NCBI GenBank assembly: GCA_017416805.1
Contig: JAFQBB010000051.1
Coordinates: 1-64,000 of the forward strand
Source of the DNA: Bacteroidaceae bacterium
GTDB taxonomy: Bacteria; Bacteroidota; Bacteroidia; Bacteroidales; Bacteroidaceae
Reading direction: 5' to 3'
DNA length: 64,000 bases
In this document: positions 36,773 to 45,622 of the stretch, in pieces
Position numbering within the stretch: the first letter of the stretch is position 1
How the letters are laid out: every line of letters begins with the position of its first letter
The notes under the pieces: generated by a model
The model's input: the letters and a program-made list of their open reading frames with translations, nothing else
What the model was told of the DNA's origin: nothing
Databases searched by the model: none
Translations under genes and position numbers: made by a program

Positions 36773-38791
36773 TTACTTCTTATAATTCTTCAATCCAGTC
36801 TTCAAGAAGTCGATGTACTTGTTTACATCTTCATCATAAGAATAGGGAGAGTTTAAAGGCATACCTTCATTATCTACCAATACATAGAAAGGTTGGGCAT
36901 TGGCTCCAAACTTCACACGTTGCAAGTAGCTCCATTTGTCGCCAATAGTACGTAAGGTACGTTCTTTGCCGTTTTCTGTTACAGTAATGTGTTCAGGCAA
37001 TGCGGCCTTCTCGTCCACATAAAGTGAAATCAGTACGTAATCGTTGTCGATAATCTGCTTTACGTTCTGGTCAATCCATACGGCATTCTCCATCTTACGG
37101 CAGTTTACGCAACCGTGTCCGGTGAAGTCAAGTAATACGGGCTTTCCTGCTTTCTTGGCATAAGCCATACCTTCTTCATAGTCGAGGAAATGGGTCTGCA
37201 TCTCGTTCTTGTTCAATACGAAGTCCTGAGTCGTAGCGGGTGGTGCAAAAGCACTGATGGCGCGCAAGGGAGCACCCCACAAACCTGGTACCATATATAC
37301 GGCAAAAGCTAATGAGATAAGTGCCAGGAAGAAACGGGTTACACCGACTTTGTCATCCTCTTCTTCATCGTGCGGGAACTTGATTTTGCCCAACAGGTAG
37401 AAACCGAGCAAAGCGAAAATCATAATCCAGAGCGAAAGGAATGTCTCGCGGTCAAGGATGTGCCAACCGTATGCAAGGTCTGCTACCGAGAGGAATTTCA
37501 AGGCGAAGGCCAATTCCAAGAAACCGAGAGTTACTTTGATGACATTCATCCAATTTCCGCTTTTAGGCATAGACTTCAACCATGAAGGGAACATGGCAAA
37601 GAGGGTGAAGGGAAGAGCCAAAGCGATGGCAAAACCTAACATACCTATGGCAGGGCCAATTATGTTGCCCGAGGTGGATATTTCTACCAAAAGGAATCCG
37701 ATGATAGGACCTGTACAAGAGAATGAAACCAATGTAAGGGTGAATGCCATCAGGAAGATGCTGAGGAAACCGGTGGTCTGTTCGGCCTTGCTATCTACTG
37801 CATTGCTCCATGATGAAGGCAATGTGATTTCAAACGCACCGAAGAACGAAGCGGCAAACACTACCAGCATCAAGAAGAAGAGTATGTTGAAGATGGCATT
37901 GGTTGAAAGTGCGTTCAGTGCGCTGGCACCGAAGATAAGTGTCACGGCCAAACCGAGGATAACGTAGATTACTACGATGGATGCACCATAGAGCCATGCG
38001 TCACGAATACCTTTCTTCTTGTCGTCTTTCGAACGTTTCAAGAAGAAACTTACAGTCATAGGTATGATAGGCCATACACAAGGAGTGAAGAGCGCTACCA
38101 AACCTCCTAACAGTCCTGTGATGAATATTACCCAAAGCGATTGGTTAGCCGTACTGTTTTCTTCGGCTTGTCCGAATGCATTCATTTCGTCAATGACGGG
38201 AGTCCAAAGAGTGTTGGTTGTTGTCTCATTTGTTGCCGGTGCGCTTGTTGTTGAAGTTTCAGCTACAGGCAATGGCTCTGTCTGAGCTTGTGTGGCAGTT
38301 CCTGCTTTTGTGGTGCTTGCAGGTGCTCCACCTTTCACTTCGCCTGTATAGTTGAACTCTACATCGGTGGGAGGCAAGCAGTTCTCATCGTTGCAGGCAC
38401 CGTATTGCAAGTATCCTTTCAATGTGTATGCTCCACCTGTGAACTTTACTTTTTGTACAAAACTTCCTTTGCCCTCGAAATAGCGGAGTGTCATTTCGAA
38501 CATGTTGTCGAAGTGTTCTACCACTTTTCCTTGTGGAGTAAGTTTGCCTACCAGTTCGGCACCTTCCATTTTGTCGAAGTTGATGGTGGCTGATACGGGA
38601 CCATCTTCAGGCAAATCTGTAGAGTAAAGATGCCAGCCTGCATCGATAGTGGCATTGAATACCAGTTCTGCTTCCGTGTCGGAAATCTTTTTTAACTCAG
38701 TCCGGAACTTTATGGGTTCCTGTATTTGCGCCAAAAGGGGCAGCATGCCGATGAGCGCAAACAAACACGTCATTGCGAATGTCTTTTTCAT
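36773..38791 (-). CDS. dsbD: Thiol:disulfide interchange protein DsbD
   Basis: A 672-aa inner-membrane protein that moves reducing power from cytoplasmic thioredoxin to periplasmic proteins. Signal peptide about residues 1-21; N-terminal DsbD-alpha domain about 25-150 with Cys pair region YGACNDENCLPP. The eight-segment DsbD-beta membrane domain (about 215-500) includes LVALFTPCVWPIIPMTVSFF and SFSCTGPIIG. The C-terminal thioredoxin domain carries CVNC (Cys561, Cys564). All three redox pairs are present. Monocistronic, with a promoter at 38844-38851. Confidence 0.95.
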   Translation of the reverse strand: MKKTFAMTCLFALIGMLPLLAQIQEPIKFRTELKKISDTEAELVFNATIDAGWHLYSTDLPEDGPVSATINFDKMEGAELVGKLTPQGKVVEHFDNMFEMTLRYFEGKGSFVQKVKFTGGAYTLKGYLQYGACNDENCLPPTDVEFNYTGEVKGGAPASTTKAGTATQAQTEPLPVAETSTTSAPATNETTTNTLWTPVIDEMNAFGQAEENSTANQSLWVIFITGLLGGLVALFTPCVWPIIPMTVSFFLKRSKDDKKKGIRDAWLYGASIVVIYVILGLAVTLIFGASALNALSTNAIFNILFFLMLVVFAASFFGAFEITLPSSWSNAVDSKAEQTTGFLSIFLMAFTLTLVSFSCTGPIIGFLLVEISTSGNIIGPAIGMLGFAIALALPFTLFAMFPSWLKSMPKSGNWMNVIKVTLGFLELAFALKFLSVADLAYGWHILDRETFLSLWIMIFALLGFYLLGKIKFPHDEEEDDKVGVTRFFLALISLAFAVYMVPGLWGAPLRAISAFAPPATTQDFVLNKNEMQTHFLDYEEGMAYAKKAGKPVLLDFTGHGCVNCRKMENAVWIDQNVKQIIDNDYVLISLYVDEKAALPEHITVTENGKERTLRTIGDKWSYLQRVKFGANAQPFYVLVDNEGMPLNSPYSYDEDVNKYIDFLKTGLKNYKK

Positions 38792-38843
38792 TATTGGTTA
38801 TTATGTGAAATTATTGTGTTTTGCGTTTTTACATAATTCTGTG

Positions 38844-38851
38844 CAAAGGTA
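38844..38851 (-). promoter_or_regulatory. dsbD promoter -7 element (TACCTTTG)
   Basis: Exact TAnnTTTG on the minus strand, 52 bp ahead of the dsbD ATG. Confidence 0.65.
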
Positions 38852-38882
38852 GTTCATTTTCTTGACTTTTCCTACTTTTGGC

Positions 38883-38918
38883 AAAAAAAAAGAGGCATGC
38901 CTCTGTGAGACATGCCTC
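38883..38918 (-). terminator. Intrinsic terminator after pgk
   Basis: On the minus strand GAGGCATG (38918-38911) pairs with CATGCCTC (38899-38892) around an 11-base loop, followed by nine T (38891-38883). It is 26 bp past the pgk stop. Confidence 0.82.
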
Positions 38919-38944
38919 CAATAGTATGAACTTGTTTTGAAATA

Positions 38945-40195
38945 TTATCCCTTGATAGCTGCAATTCCCGGAAGAACTTTACCTTCGATAGCTTCAAGCA
39001 AAGCACCACCACCAGTTGAGATGTAAGAAACCTGGTCGGCCATACCGAACTTGTTGATGCAAGCTACAGAGTCTCCACCACCAATGAGTGAGAATGCTCC
39101 GTTGGCAGTAGCCTTAGCGATAGCTTCGGCAATAGCGCGGCTACCTGCTGTGAAGTTATCCATTTCGAATACACCTGCAGGACCATTCCACAAGATTGTC
39201 TTGGCGGGTTCGATAGCAGCTGCAAATGCTTTACGGCTTTCGGGGCCTGCATCCAAACCTTCGTAACCTGCAGGGATTTGGCCTGAAGGGCAAATCAGAG
39301 TATTGCAATCGTTCTTGAAGTCATCACCGGCAACACAGTCTGTAGCCAATACCAGGTTTACACCTTTGGCTTTGGCCTGTTCCATGATGCTGAGTGCGAG
39401 GTCAAGTTTGTCGTTTTCGCAAATAGACTGGCCTACTTCACCACCCATAGCTTTTGCGAAAGTGTAGGTCATACCACCGCAAAGGATGAGATTATCTACC
39501 TTGTCCATCAAGTTTTCGATGATGCCAATCTTGGTAGAAACTTTTGAACCACCCATGATAGCGGTGAAAGGACGTTTGATGTTGCTCAGGATGTTGTCAA
39601 CGGCTGTTACTTCCTTCTCCATCAAATAGCCGAGCATTTTGTGGTCTGCATCGAAATAGTCGGCAATGACAGCTGTAGAAGCATGTTTGCGGTGGGCAGT
39701 ACCGAAAGCATCGTTCACGTAGCAGTCGGCATAGCTTGCAAGAGTCTTTGCAAATTCCTTTTGGCTTGCTTTCATAGCCTTCTTTGCCTCTTCGTATGCG
39801 GGGTCTTCCTTGTCAATACCTACAGGCTTTCCTTCTTCCTCACCATAGAAGCGGAGGTTCTCAAGCAACAATGCTTCACCGGGTTGCAACGCTGCAGCAG
39901 CATCAGCAGCCTTAGCGCAATCGGGTGCAAACTTAACGGCTACACCTAATTTCTCTGATACAGCGTCAACAATCTGGCTCAAAGAGTATTTGGCATTCAC
40001 TTTGCCTTTGGGCTTACCCATGTGTGACATGATGATAACACTACCACCGTCTGCCAAGATCTTCTTCAATGTGGGCAGAGCACCGCGAATACGGGTGTCG
40101 TCAGTGATTTTACCATTTTCGTCCAGAGGTACGTTGAAGTCAACACGGACGATAGCCTTCTTTCCGGCAAAGTTGAAATTGTCAATTGTCTGCAT
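38945..40195 (-). CDS. pgk: Phosphoglycerate kinase
   Basis: Glycolytic enzyme that transfers phosphate from 1,3-bisphosphoglycerate to ADP. The 416 aa have the standard two-lobe layout: [21 protein letters not shown] (substrate Asn/Asp/Arg), [41 protein letters not shown] and the nucleotide-binding [14 protein letters not shown] with [14 protein letters not shown] near the end. Single-gene unit with its own promoter and terminator. Confidence 0.97.
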   Translation of the reverse strand: MQTIDNFNFAGKKAIVRVDFNVPLDENGKITDDTRIRGALPTLKKILADGGSVIIMSHMGKPKGKVNAKYSLSQIVDAVSEKLGVAVKFAPDCAKAADAAAALQPGEALLLENLRFYGEEEGKPVGIDKEDPAYEEAKKAMKASQKEFAKTLASYADCYVNDAFGTAHRKHASTAVIADYFDADHKMLGYLMEKEVTAVDNILSNIKRPFTAIMGGSKVSTKIGIIENLMDKVDNLILCGGMTYTFAKAMGGEVGQSICENDKLDLALSIMEQAKAKGVNLVLATDCVAGDDFKNDCNTLICPSGQIPAGYEGLDAGPESRKAFAAAIEPAKTILWNGPAGVFEMDNFTAGSRAIAEAIAKATANGAFSLIGGGDSVACINKFGMADQVSYISTGGGALLEAIEGKVLPGIAAIKG

Positions 40196-40255
40196 AATCG
40201 TTTAAATAATTTGATTAATTATGGTGTTTTATACAAAAAATTCTTTTTACCTCTG

Positions 40256-40263
40256 CAAAGGTA
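40256..40263 (-). promoter_or_regulatory. pgk promoter -7 element (TACCTTTG)
   Basis: Exact TAnnTTTG on the minus strand, 60 bp ahead of the pgk ATG. Confidence 0.65.
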
Positions 40264-40319
40264 GTCTTTTCTTTTTTAAGGCGGAAAGAAAAAACTTTCA
40301 AAAAGTCAACGCTTTCTTG

Positions 40320-40994
40320 TTATTTGGACGCTTTTTGTTTTATTCTTTGGATTGGGGTTGCCTTTTTGTAATGTTTGCATAGCAAACGGATACCGCAATC
40401 TTCACATTTGGGATGTAGTGCGGTGCAAGTGTATCGCCCATGAAGGATGAGCCAATGGTGGGCTGTCGCAATGATACCTTTAGGAAAGTGTCTGGTCAGT
40501 TCTTTTTCTACTGATAAGGGAGTTGTATGTTTGTCGCTGACAAGACCTATGCGATGGCTTACGCGGAATACGTGTGTATCAACTGGCATGGCATCGCGTC
40601 CCCAAATGACTGCTTGCATGACGTTAGCCGTCTTACGTCCTACGCCGGGTAACTTTATTAAATCGTTCAGATTGTCAGGAACTTCACCATTAAAGTCTTT
40701 CATGAGCATTTGTGCCATTCCTACCAAATGCTTTGCCTTGTTGTTAGGGTAGGAGACGCTACGTATATAGCTGAAAATCACTTCAGGAGTACTGGCCGCT
40801 AAAGCTTCAGGGGTAGGGTAGTCATGAAAAAGTTGTGGGGTAACGAGGTTTACCCGTTTGTCAGTGCATTGGGCTGAAAGGATAACGGCTACCAATAGTT
40901 GGAAAGGAGTCTCGTAATTTAACTCTGTTTCAGCTACGGGCATGGTTTCTTGGAAGTAAGCGGTTACTTGCTTGTATAATTCTTGCTTGTTCAT
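40320..40994 (-). CDS. nth: Endonuclease III
   Basis: DNA glycosylase/AP lyase that removes oxidised pyrimidines. The 224 aa show the helix-hairpin-helix LIKLPGVGRKTANVM with catalytic Lys121, and Asp139 in MPVDTHVFRVSHR. The C-terminal [4Fe-4S] loop has Cys190, Cys197, Cys200 and Cys206 (C-x6-C-x2-C-x5-C). It starts 6 bp after the MFS transporter gene, which is transcribed first, so the two are probably one operon. Confidence 0.97.
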   Translation of the reverse strand: MNKQELYKQVTAYFQETMPVAETELNYETPFQLLVAVILSAQCTDKRVNLVTPQLFHDYPTPEALAASTPEVIFSYIRSVSYPNNKAKHLVGMAQMLMKDFNGEVPDNLNDLIKLPGVGRKTANVMQAVIWGRDAMPVDTHVFRVSHRIGLVSDKHTTPLSVEKELTRHFPKGIIATAHHWLILHGRYTCTALHPKCEDCGIRLLCKHYKKATPIQRIKQKASK

Positions 40995-41000
40995 AAGCGT

Positions 41001-42197
41001 CTATCTGAGTTTGTTTTTATGATAGTGAGGGGCTACTTTTAAATTGAAATATAACATAGAAATCACAGTCAGACAGGCACCAAAAAGATAGGCTTTATTG
41101 AAGGTGCTGATTTGGGCTATATATCCTCCTGTCAACATGCCTATGCCAATGCCTACATCCCATGATGTCAGATAGGTGGAAGTTGCAGTACCCCGTTGGT
41201 TGTTAGGAGCTAAGTTGACAAATAAGGTATTGTAAGCAGGAAACATTATACCGAATCCTATTCCAAGTCCTAATGCAATGATAAAGAACAGCCAGGTACA
41301 AACCATATGGTTCCATATAATGAGGTTTGAGCAGAAGGCTAACAAGAAAAAACAGCTGGTTATCAGATAAAATCCAATGGAGATAACTTGTGTGACATAT
41401 CCTTTGTCGACCCATTTCCCGGAGAAAATGCGTGACACCGCCATACCAATGGCCATCCATGTAAAGAAAAAGCCGGTTTCGGCCTTTATACCTATTTGTT
41501 GGGCGTACATGGCCACATAATTGGTGGTCATGCCATAGGGAACGGAAAGAAGTAAAAGTGCGATACCGGCAGGTATTCCTTTTATCAATAGGAAACGGTC
41601 AAGGGATAGGGGAGGGCGTTTGATTGTTGATTTGTATGAGGTTTTCACGGATGATGCAGATAGCAGGCCAATGATTGAGGCACTTAGAGCACATGCAAAG
41701 ATTATGTTGAATGGGCAATGGTTGTTATGCATAAATAATCCAACCATAGGGCCGATGGACATTGCCAAGTTGTTTGTGAGGCCAAAGTAACCCAATCCTT
41801 CACCTCTGCGTGCAGAGGGCATAATGTCAATAACGATTGTGTTTCCTCCTACGGTGACAGTACCAAATGCTAATCCGTGTACAAAGCGTAGAGCAATAAA
41901 TAGGGTTAAGGTTCCGGCTAATATGTAACCGAGGAACATGGCTGTAAAGACAAGATATGCTATCAGGTAGAGAGGCTTGCGGGCAAAGGTGTCGAGCAAA
42001 TAGCCTGAAAAAGGACGCATGCAGAGGGCTGCTACTGTGTAACAACAGAGAATAAATCCTATGGAGGAAGGCGTACATCCGAAAGTCTCGGTCAAGTAAA
42101 ATGGCAATACAGGGATAAGTAGCCAAAAGCCAAAAAATAACATGAAATTGGCTACTAACATACATCCGTATCCGGGAGTGAACAGCTTCTCTTTCAT
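41001..42197 (-). CDS. Major facilitator superfamily transporter
   Basis: A 398-aa inner-membrane transporter with about 12 hydrophobic segments. It shows MFS features: LIPVLPFYLTETFG in segment 1, the loop motif RPFSGYLLDTFARKPLYL between segments 2 and 3, and VSRIFSGKWVDKG mid-protein. Drug or sugar efflux are both possible; the substrate is unknown. It has its own -7 box at 42259-42266 and leads into nth. Confidence 0.9.
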   Translation of the reverse strand: MKEKLFTPGYGCMLVANFMLFFGFWLLIPVLPFYLTETFGCTPSSIGFILCCYTVAALCMRPFSGYLLDTFARKPLYLIAYLVFTAMFLGYILAGTLTLFIALRFVHGLAFGTVTVGGNTIVIDIMPSARRGEGLGYFGLTNNLAMSIGPMVGLFMHNNHCPFNIIFACALSASIIGLLSASSVKTSYKSTIKRPPLSLDRFLLIKGIPAGIALLLLSVPYGMTTNYVAMYAQQIGIKAETGFFFTWMAIGMAVSRIFSGKWVDKGYVTQVISIGFYLITSCFFLLAFCSNLIIWNHMVCTWLFFIIALGLGIGFGIMFPAYNTLFVNLAPNNQRGTATSTYLTSWDVGIGIGMLTGGYIAQISTFNKAYLFGACLTVISMLYFNLKVAPHYHKNKLR

Positions 42198-42206
42198 ATT
42201 TTGTAG

Positions 42207-42249
42207 TTAGGCACGAAAATCACAGTTCATCCGTGAAATTCGTGCCTAA
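42207..42249. repeat. Palindrome TTAGGCACGAA in the 5' region of the MFS gene
   Basis: Arms TTAGGCACGAA (42207-42217) and TTCGTGCCTAA (42239-42249), with an inner TCAC/GTGA pairing, lie between the -7 box and the ATG of the MFS gene. They would fold in its 5' leader; probably part of the GGCACG... repeat family. Confidence 0.6.
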
Positions 42250-42258
42250 TATAAGTTG

Positions 42259-42266
42259 CAAAGTTA
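42259..42266 (-). promoter_or_regulatory. Promoter -7 element (TAACTTTG) of the MFS-nth operon
   Basis: Exact TAnnTTTG on the minus strand, 10 bp past the pheS stop, so the MFS gene need not depend on pheS transcription. Confidence 0.65.
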
Positions 42267-42275
42267 ATAAGAATA

Positions 42276-43313
42276 TCAGTTTGCTGATTCAAATTCTTTC
42301 AGGAAGCGGATGTCGTTTTCTGAGAACATACGCAAATCCTTGACCTGATACTTCAAGTTGGTTATACGCTCTACACCAAGGCCGAATGCATATCCGCTAT
42401 AAACTTTACTATCGATACCGCTTGCTTCCAATACGTTGGGATCTACCATACCGCAACCGAGAATCTCTACCCAACCGGTATGTTTGCAGAAGGCACATCC
42501 TTTGCCACCGCAGATATTACAGCTGATGTCCATTTCGGCTGAGGGTTCTGTAAAGGGGAAATATGAGGGACGTAAGCGAATTTTTGTATCGTTGCCGAAC
42601 ATTTCCTTTGCAAAGAGCAGAAGCACTTGTTTCAAGTCGGTGAACGATACGTTCTTGTCGATGTAAAGTCCTTCTATCTGGTGGAAAAAACAGTGTGCGC
42701 GATAGCTGATGGCTTCGTTTCTATATACGCGACCCGGACAAAGTATGCGGATGGGTGGTTCGGGGATATTCTCCATGCCACGTACTTGTACGCTACTTGT
42801 ATGGGTGCGCAGGATAATGTTTTTTGTTACATCTTCATTGTTTTGCTCGATAAAGAATGTGTCTTGCATATCGCGTGCAGGATGGTCTGCCGCAAAGTTG
42901 AGTTTGGTGAATACATGCAAATCGTCTTCAACCTCGGGGCCTTCTGCAATGCTGAATCCTAAACGGGCAAAGATGTCTATGATTTCATTCTTGACAATGG
43001 AAAGCGGATGGCGCGTACCTAAACCGATAGGGTAGGCTGTGCGTGTCAAGTCCAACTCATTTGTTCCGTTATCTTGGTTGGCAAAGTTCTCTTTCAGTTC
43101 GTTGATGCGTTCCTGAGCTTTGTTCTTCAGTTCGTTCAACTTCATTCCTACCTCTTTTTTCTGTTCGGCAGGTACGTTGCGGAAGTCTGCCATCAGTTCG
43201 TTGATAGCACCTTTCTTGCTCAGGTATTTGATGCGTAGTGCCTCTAAAGCTTCAGCACTGTCGGCTTGCATATTCTCTACTTCGGCGAGTAGATTGGCTA
43301 TTTTTTCAATCAT
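42276..43313 (-). CDS. pheS: Phenylalanyl-tRNA synthetase alpha subunit
   Basis: Class II aminoacyl-tRNA synthetase subunit that charges tRNA-Phe with its beta partner (pheT is not in this window). The 345 aa have an N-terminal coiled coil (about residues 1-85) and the class II catalytic core: TRTAYPIGLGTRHPLSIV, LNFAADHPARDMQDTFFIE, motif 2 in GRVYRNEAISYRAHCFFHQIEG and motif 3 in GYAFGLGVERITNLKY. I start it at the ATG at 43313; an ATG at 43355 overlaps the promoter box. Divergent from murB. Confidence 0.96.
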   Translation of the reverse strand: MIEKIANLLAEVENMQADSAEALEALRIKYLSKKGAINELMADFRNVPAEQKKEVGMKLNELKNKAQERINELKENFANQDNGTNELDLTRTAYPIGLGTRHPLSIVKNEIIDIFARLGFSIAEGPEVEDDLHVFTKLNFAADHPARDMQDTFFIEQNNEDVTKNIILRTHTSSVQVRGMENIPEPPIRILCPGRVYRNEAISYRAHCFFHQIEGLYIDKNVSFTDLKQVLLLFAKEMFGNDTKIRLRPSYFPFTEPSAEMDISCNICGGKGCAFCKHTGWVEILGCGMVDPNVLEASGIDSKVYSGYAFGLGVERITNLKYQVKDLRMFSENDIRFLKEFESAN

Positions 43314-43352
43314 ATCTGGATGTTGTTTGTCCTTAATTTTGCAAAAACGCCG

Positions 43353-43360
43353 CAAAGTTA
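43353..43360 (-). promoter_or_regulatory. pheS promoter -7 element (TAACTTTG)
   Basis: Exact TAnnTTTG on the minus strand, 39 bp ahead of the ATG at 43313. It is 23 bp from the divergent murB box. Confidence 0.65.
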
Positions 43361-43383
43361 ACCATTAAAACCGAAAAAAGAGT

Positions 43384-43391
43384 TACTTTTG
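43384..43391 (+). promoter_or_regulatory. murB promoter -7 element (TACTTTTG)
   Basis: TAnnTTTG on the plus strand, 41 bp ahead of the murB ATG; divergent to the pheS promoter. Confidence 0.62.
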
Positions 43392-43432
43392 CCGATAATT
43401 TTAAATGAAACACCTATACTTGTTCGTACAAT

Positions 43433-44467
43433 ATGATACATGCATACACAGATTATCCGTTGAGCCAACTGCATACATTCGGTATGGAGGTTTGTGCAGA
43501 CCGTTATGTAGAGTATGAAACCGTTGGGGAACTCCGCTTGCTTTTGGCGAGGTTGAAAAGTGAATGGGCTGACAAGCCATGGTTTCATATGGGAGGTGGC
43601 AGTAACCTGTTGTTTGCTTCTTCGCGTTACGAAGGTACTGTTCTTCATTCCGCCATCAAAGGTCATGAACTGGTAGCCGAGGATGAGGCTACGGTCTGTT
43701 TGCGCGTAGGTGCAGGTGTTGTGTGGGATGACCTTGTCGGATACACAGTGTCCAAAGGTTGGGGTGGTATGGAGAACCTCTCTTTGATACCGGGCGAGGT
43801 TGGTGCCAGTGCCGTACAGAATATTGGTGCGTATGGTGTTGAGGTCAAGGATTTGATTGTAGCTGTCCATACACTTGATGTGGATAGTGGCAAGGAACGG
43901 GTCTTTACGAATGAAGCATGTGAGTATGCCTATCGTCATAGCATTTTCAAGACAGAACTGAAAGGCCGTTATGTAGTGACACATGTTACTTACCGCTTGC
44001 AGAAGTCACCATGTTTCAAGTTGGAATATGGTAATATCCGAGCCCAGCTTGAACTGATGGGAGGCGAGGTCTCTTTGGAGAGTGTGCGAAGTGCCGTCAT
44101 AGCTATTCGTGAAAGCAAATTGCCAGACCCGAAGAAGTTGGGCAATGCAGGCAGTTTCTTTATGAATCCGGTTGTTTCGCGTAGTCTGATGGAGGCTATC
44201 CGTCTTCGTTTTCCCGACATTCCATATTATGAGGTCGATGCTGACAACGTGAAGATACCTGCCGGATGGATGATTGAACAATGTGGATGGAAAGGACGTT
44301 CTTTAGGACGTGCTGCTGTACATGACAAACAAGCTCTTGTCCTTGTAAACTTGGGTGGAGCTTCAGGTGCTGATGTAATGGCTCTTAGCGATGCTGTTCG
44401 TCATTCGGTAAAAGAAACATTTGGAGTGGAAATATATCCCGAAGTCAATGTGGTGACAAGCAAATGA
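43433..44467 (+). CDS. murB: UDP-N-acetylenolpyruvoylglucosamine reductase
   Basis: FAD enzyme that reduces UDP-GlcNAc-enolpyruvate with NADPH to UDP-MurNAc in peptidoglycan synthesis. The 344-aa length fits the type I form. Motifs: [10 protein letters not shown] (FAD), [27 protein letters not shown] split across the flavin site, YRHSIFK, and the catalytic serine in [12 protein letters not shown] with [14 protein letters not shown]. First gene of a plus-strand pair with the downstream hydrolase. Confidence 0.96.
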   Translation: MIHAYTDYPLSQLHTFGMEVCADRYVEYETVGELRLLLARLKSEWADKPWFHMGGGSNLLFASSRYEGTVLHSAIKGHELVAEDEATVCLRVGAGVVWDDLVGYTVSKGWGGMENLSLIPGEVGASAVQNIGAYGVEVKDLIVAVHTLDVDSGKERVFTNEACEYAYRHSIFKTELKGRYVVTHVTYRLQKSPCFKLEYGNIRAQLELMGGEVSLESVRSAVIAIRESKLPDPKKLGNAGSFFMNPVVSRSLMEAIRLRFPDIPYYEVDADNVKIPAGWMIEQCGWKGRSLGRAAVHDKQALVLVNLGGASGADVMALSDAVRHSVKETFGVEIYPEVNVVTSK

Positions 44468-44530
44468 AGAGTGAAGAATGAAAAGACTCTGCGTCTCTGC
44501 GTTCTAAGAAAAAGAGTGCGCTATCCGCTA
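44468..44530. repeat. Dispersed intergenic repeat (GAAGAATGA...CTCTGCGTCTCTGCG)
   Basis: GAGTGAAGAATGAAAAG, then ACTCTGCGTCTCTGCGTTCT, then AAGAAAAAGAGTGCGC. The same modules recur at 56578-56665 (inverted) and 60519-60580. It lies between murB and the PhnP-like gene. Confidence 0.65.
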
Positions 44531-44553
44531 ATCACATGTAAATGTAATCAAAT

Positions 44554-45315
44554 ATGAAAGTAACCATACTTGGAAGTGGTACATCTACGGGAGTACCCCA
44601 AATAGGATGCCAATGCAAAGTCTGCACTTCAAACGACCCTCGTGATTGTCGGCTTCGTGCTTCGGCTATGGTCGAAGCGGATGGAGTACGCATCTTGTTG
44701 GATTGTGGTCCTGACTTCAGGGAACAGATGATACGCTATGATGACTTCCGTCCTATTGATGGTGTATTGCTTACCCATGAGCATTATGACCATGTGGGGG
44801 GTGTGGATGATTTGCGGCCTTATTGTGCTTTTGGCGACATTACGCTTTATGGCGATGCGCTTACCGTCAGTGATATCCGTAACCGTATGCCATATTGTTT
44901 CCGCACGAATCCGTATCCGGGGGTTCCTCGTATAGCTTTGGAGGAGGTTCGTCCGCACGAACCTATATATATAAAAGGTATAGAGGTCATCCCGTTGCAA
45001 GTCATGCATGGACGCCTTCCTATTTTAGGCTATCGCATAGGAGGATTGGTCTATATTACCGACCTCAAGACGTTGCCTGACGAGGAATGGGAGTATTTGA
45101 AGGGTGTTGATTGCTTGGTCATCAATGCGCTGCGTATCGAACCGCATGATACTCACCAAAGTCTTTCGGATGCGTTGGTAATGGCTGGAAAGGTTGGTGC
45201 AAAGCAGACTTGGTTCATTCACATGAGTCATCAGATTGGGCTTCATGCCGAAGTGGAGCAACTTTTGCCCGAAAGCATACATTTGGCTTACGATGGCGCA
45301 TGTTTCCATGTCTGA
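44554..45315 (+). CDS. PhnP/RNase Z-like metallo-beta-lactamase-fold hydrolase
   Basis: A 253-aa cytoplasmic hydrolase of the metallo-beta-lactamase fold. Begins MKVTILGSGTSTGVPQIGC, as in PhnP-like cyclic phosphodiesterases, with extra cysteines CQCKVC (residues 19-24) that bind a structural zinc in that group. Active-site metal motif THEHYDH at residues 74-80; further ligands in VMHGRLPILGYRIG and FIHMSHQIGLH. The substrate may be a cyclic nucleotide-like phosphodiester; no phosphonate genes are nearby, so a phosphonate role is not supported. Confidence 0.9.
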   Translation: MKVTILGSGTSTGVPQIGCQCKVCTSNDPRDCRLRASAMVEADGVRILLDCGPDFREQMIRYDDFRPIDGVLLTHEHYDHVGGVDDLRPYCAFGDITLYGDALTVSDIRNRMPYCFRTNPYPGVPRIALEEVRPHEPIYIKGIEVIPLQVMHGRLPILGYRIGGLVYITDLKTLPDEEWEYLKGVDCLVINALRIEPHDTHQSLSDALVMAGKVGAKQTWFIHMSHQIGLHAEVEQLLPESIHLAYDGACFHV

Positions 45316-45622
45316 AAGTTATTGGTTGTTTCTGACGAAAGCGGTAACAATATTTACACCCCGATACACCCCATACTTCAAGCGCATTCATACTAGGAAT
45401 GAATCACATTCATCCTATGAATGAACCACGTTCATCCTATGAATGAATCACGTTCATCCTATGAATGAATCACATTCAAGTACCGACTCTTTCCGTTAAA
45501 CTCGGTGCTTTTATGGCGCATTGATATCCGATTTATAAGTAAAGAGTTGTTTTGAAAAACTGAAGGAACAATATTTTTTTTAATCGGACACCAATATTTC
45601 TCTTTTAAGAGAAACAAACGTT
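45316..45622. other. Intergenic region with 22-bp tandem array
   Basis: Noncoding. It holds the tandem array at 45397-45480. The rest is AT-rich with no gene or clear promoter. Confidence 0.6.
45397..45480. repeat. 3.8 copies of a 22-bp tandem repeat, GAATGAAYCACRTTCA core
   Basis: Units start at 45397, 45419, 45441 and 45463 (last one cut short). Each holds the imperfect palindrome GAATGAAYCACRTTCA followed by TCCTAT. The units differ at only two positions (C/T and A/G). The spacers are not unique, which excludes a CRISPR array. An array with the same 22-bp period and GAATGAA...CATTCA core lies at 55848-55911. Confidence 0.85.

Noticed and set aside
45397-45480. Tandem repeat read as a CRISPR array
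   Set aside because: Units are contiguous with no unique spacers, and no cas genes are present.
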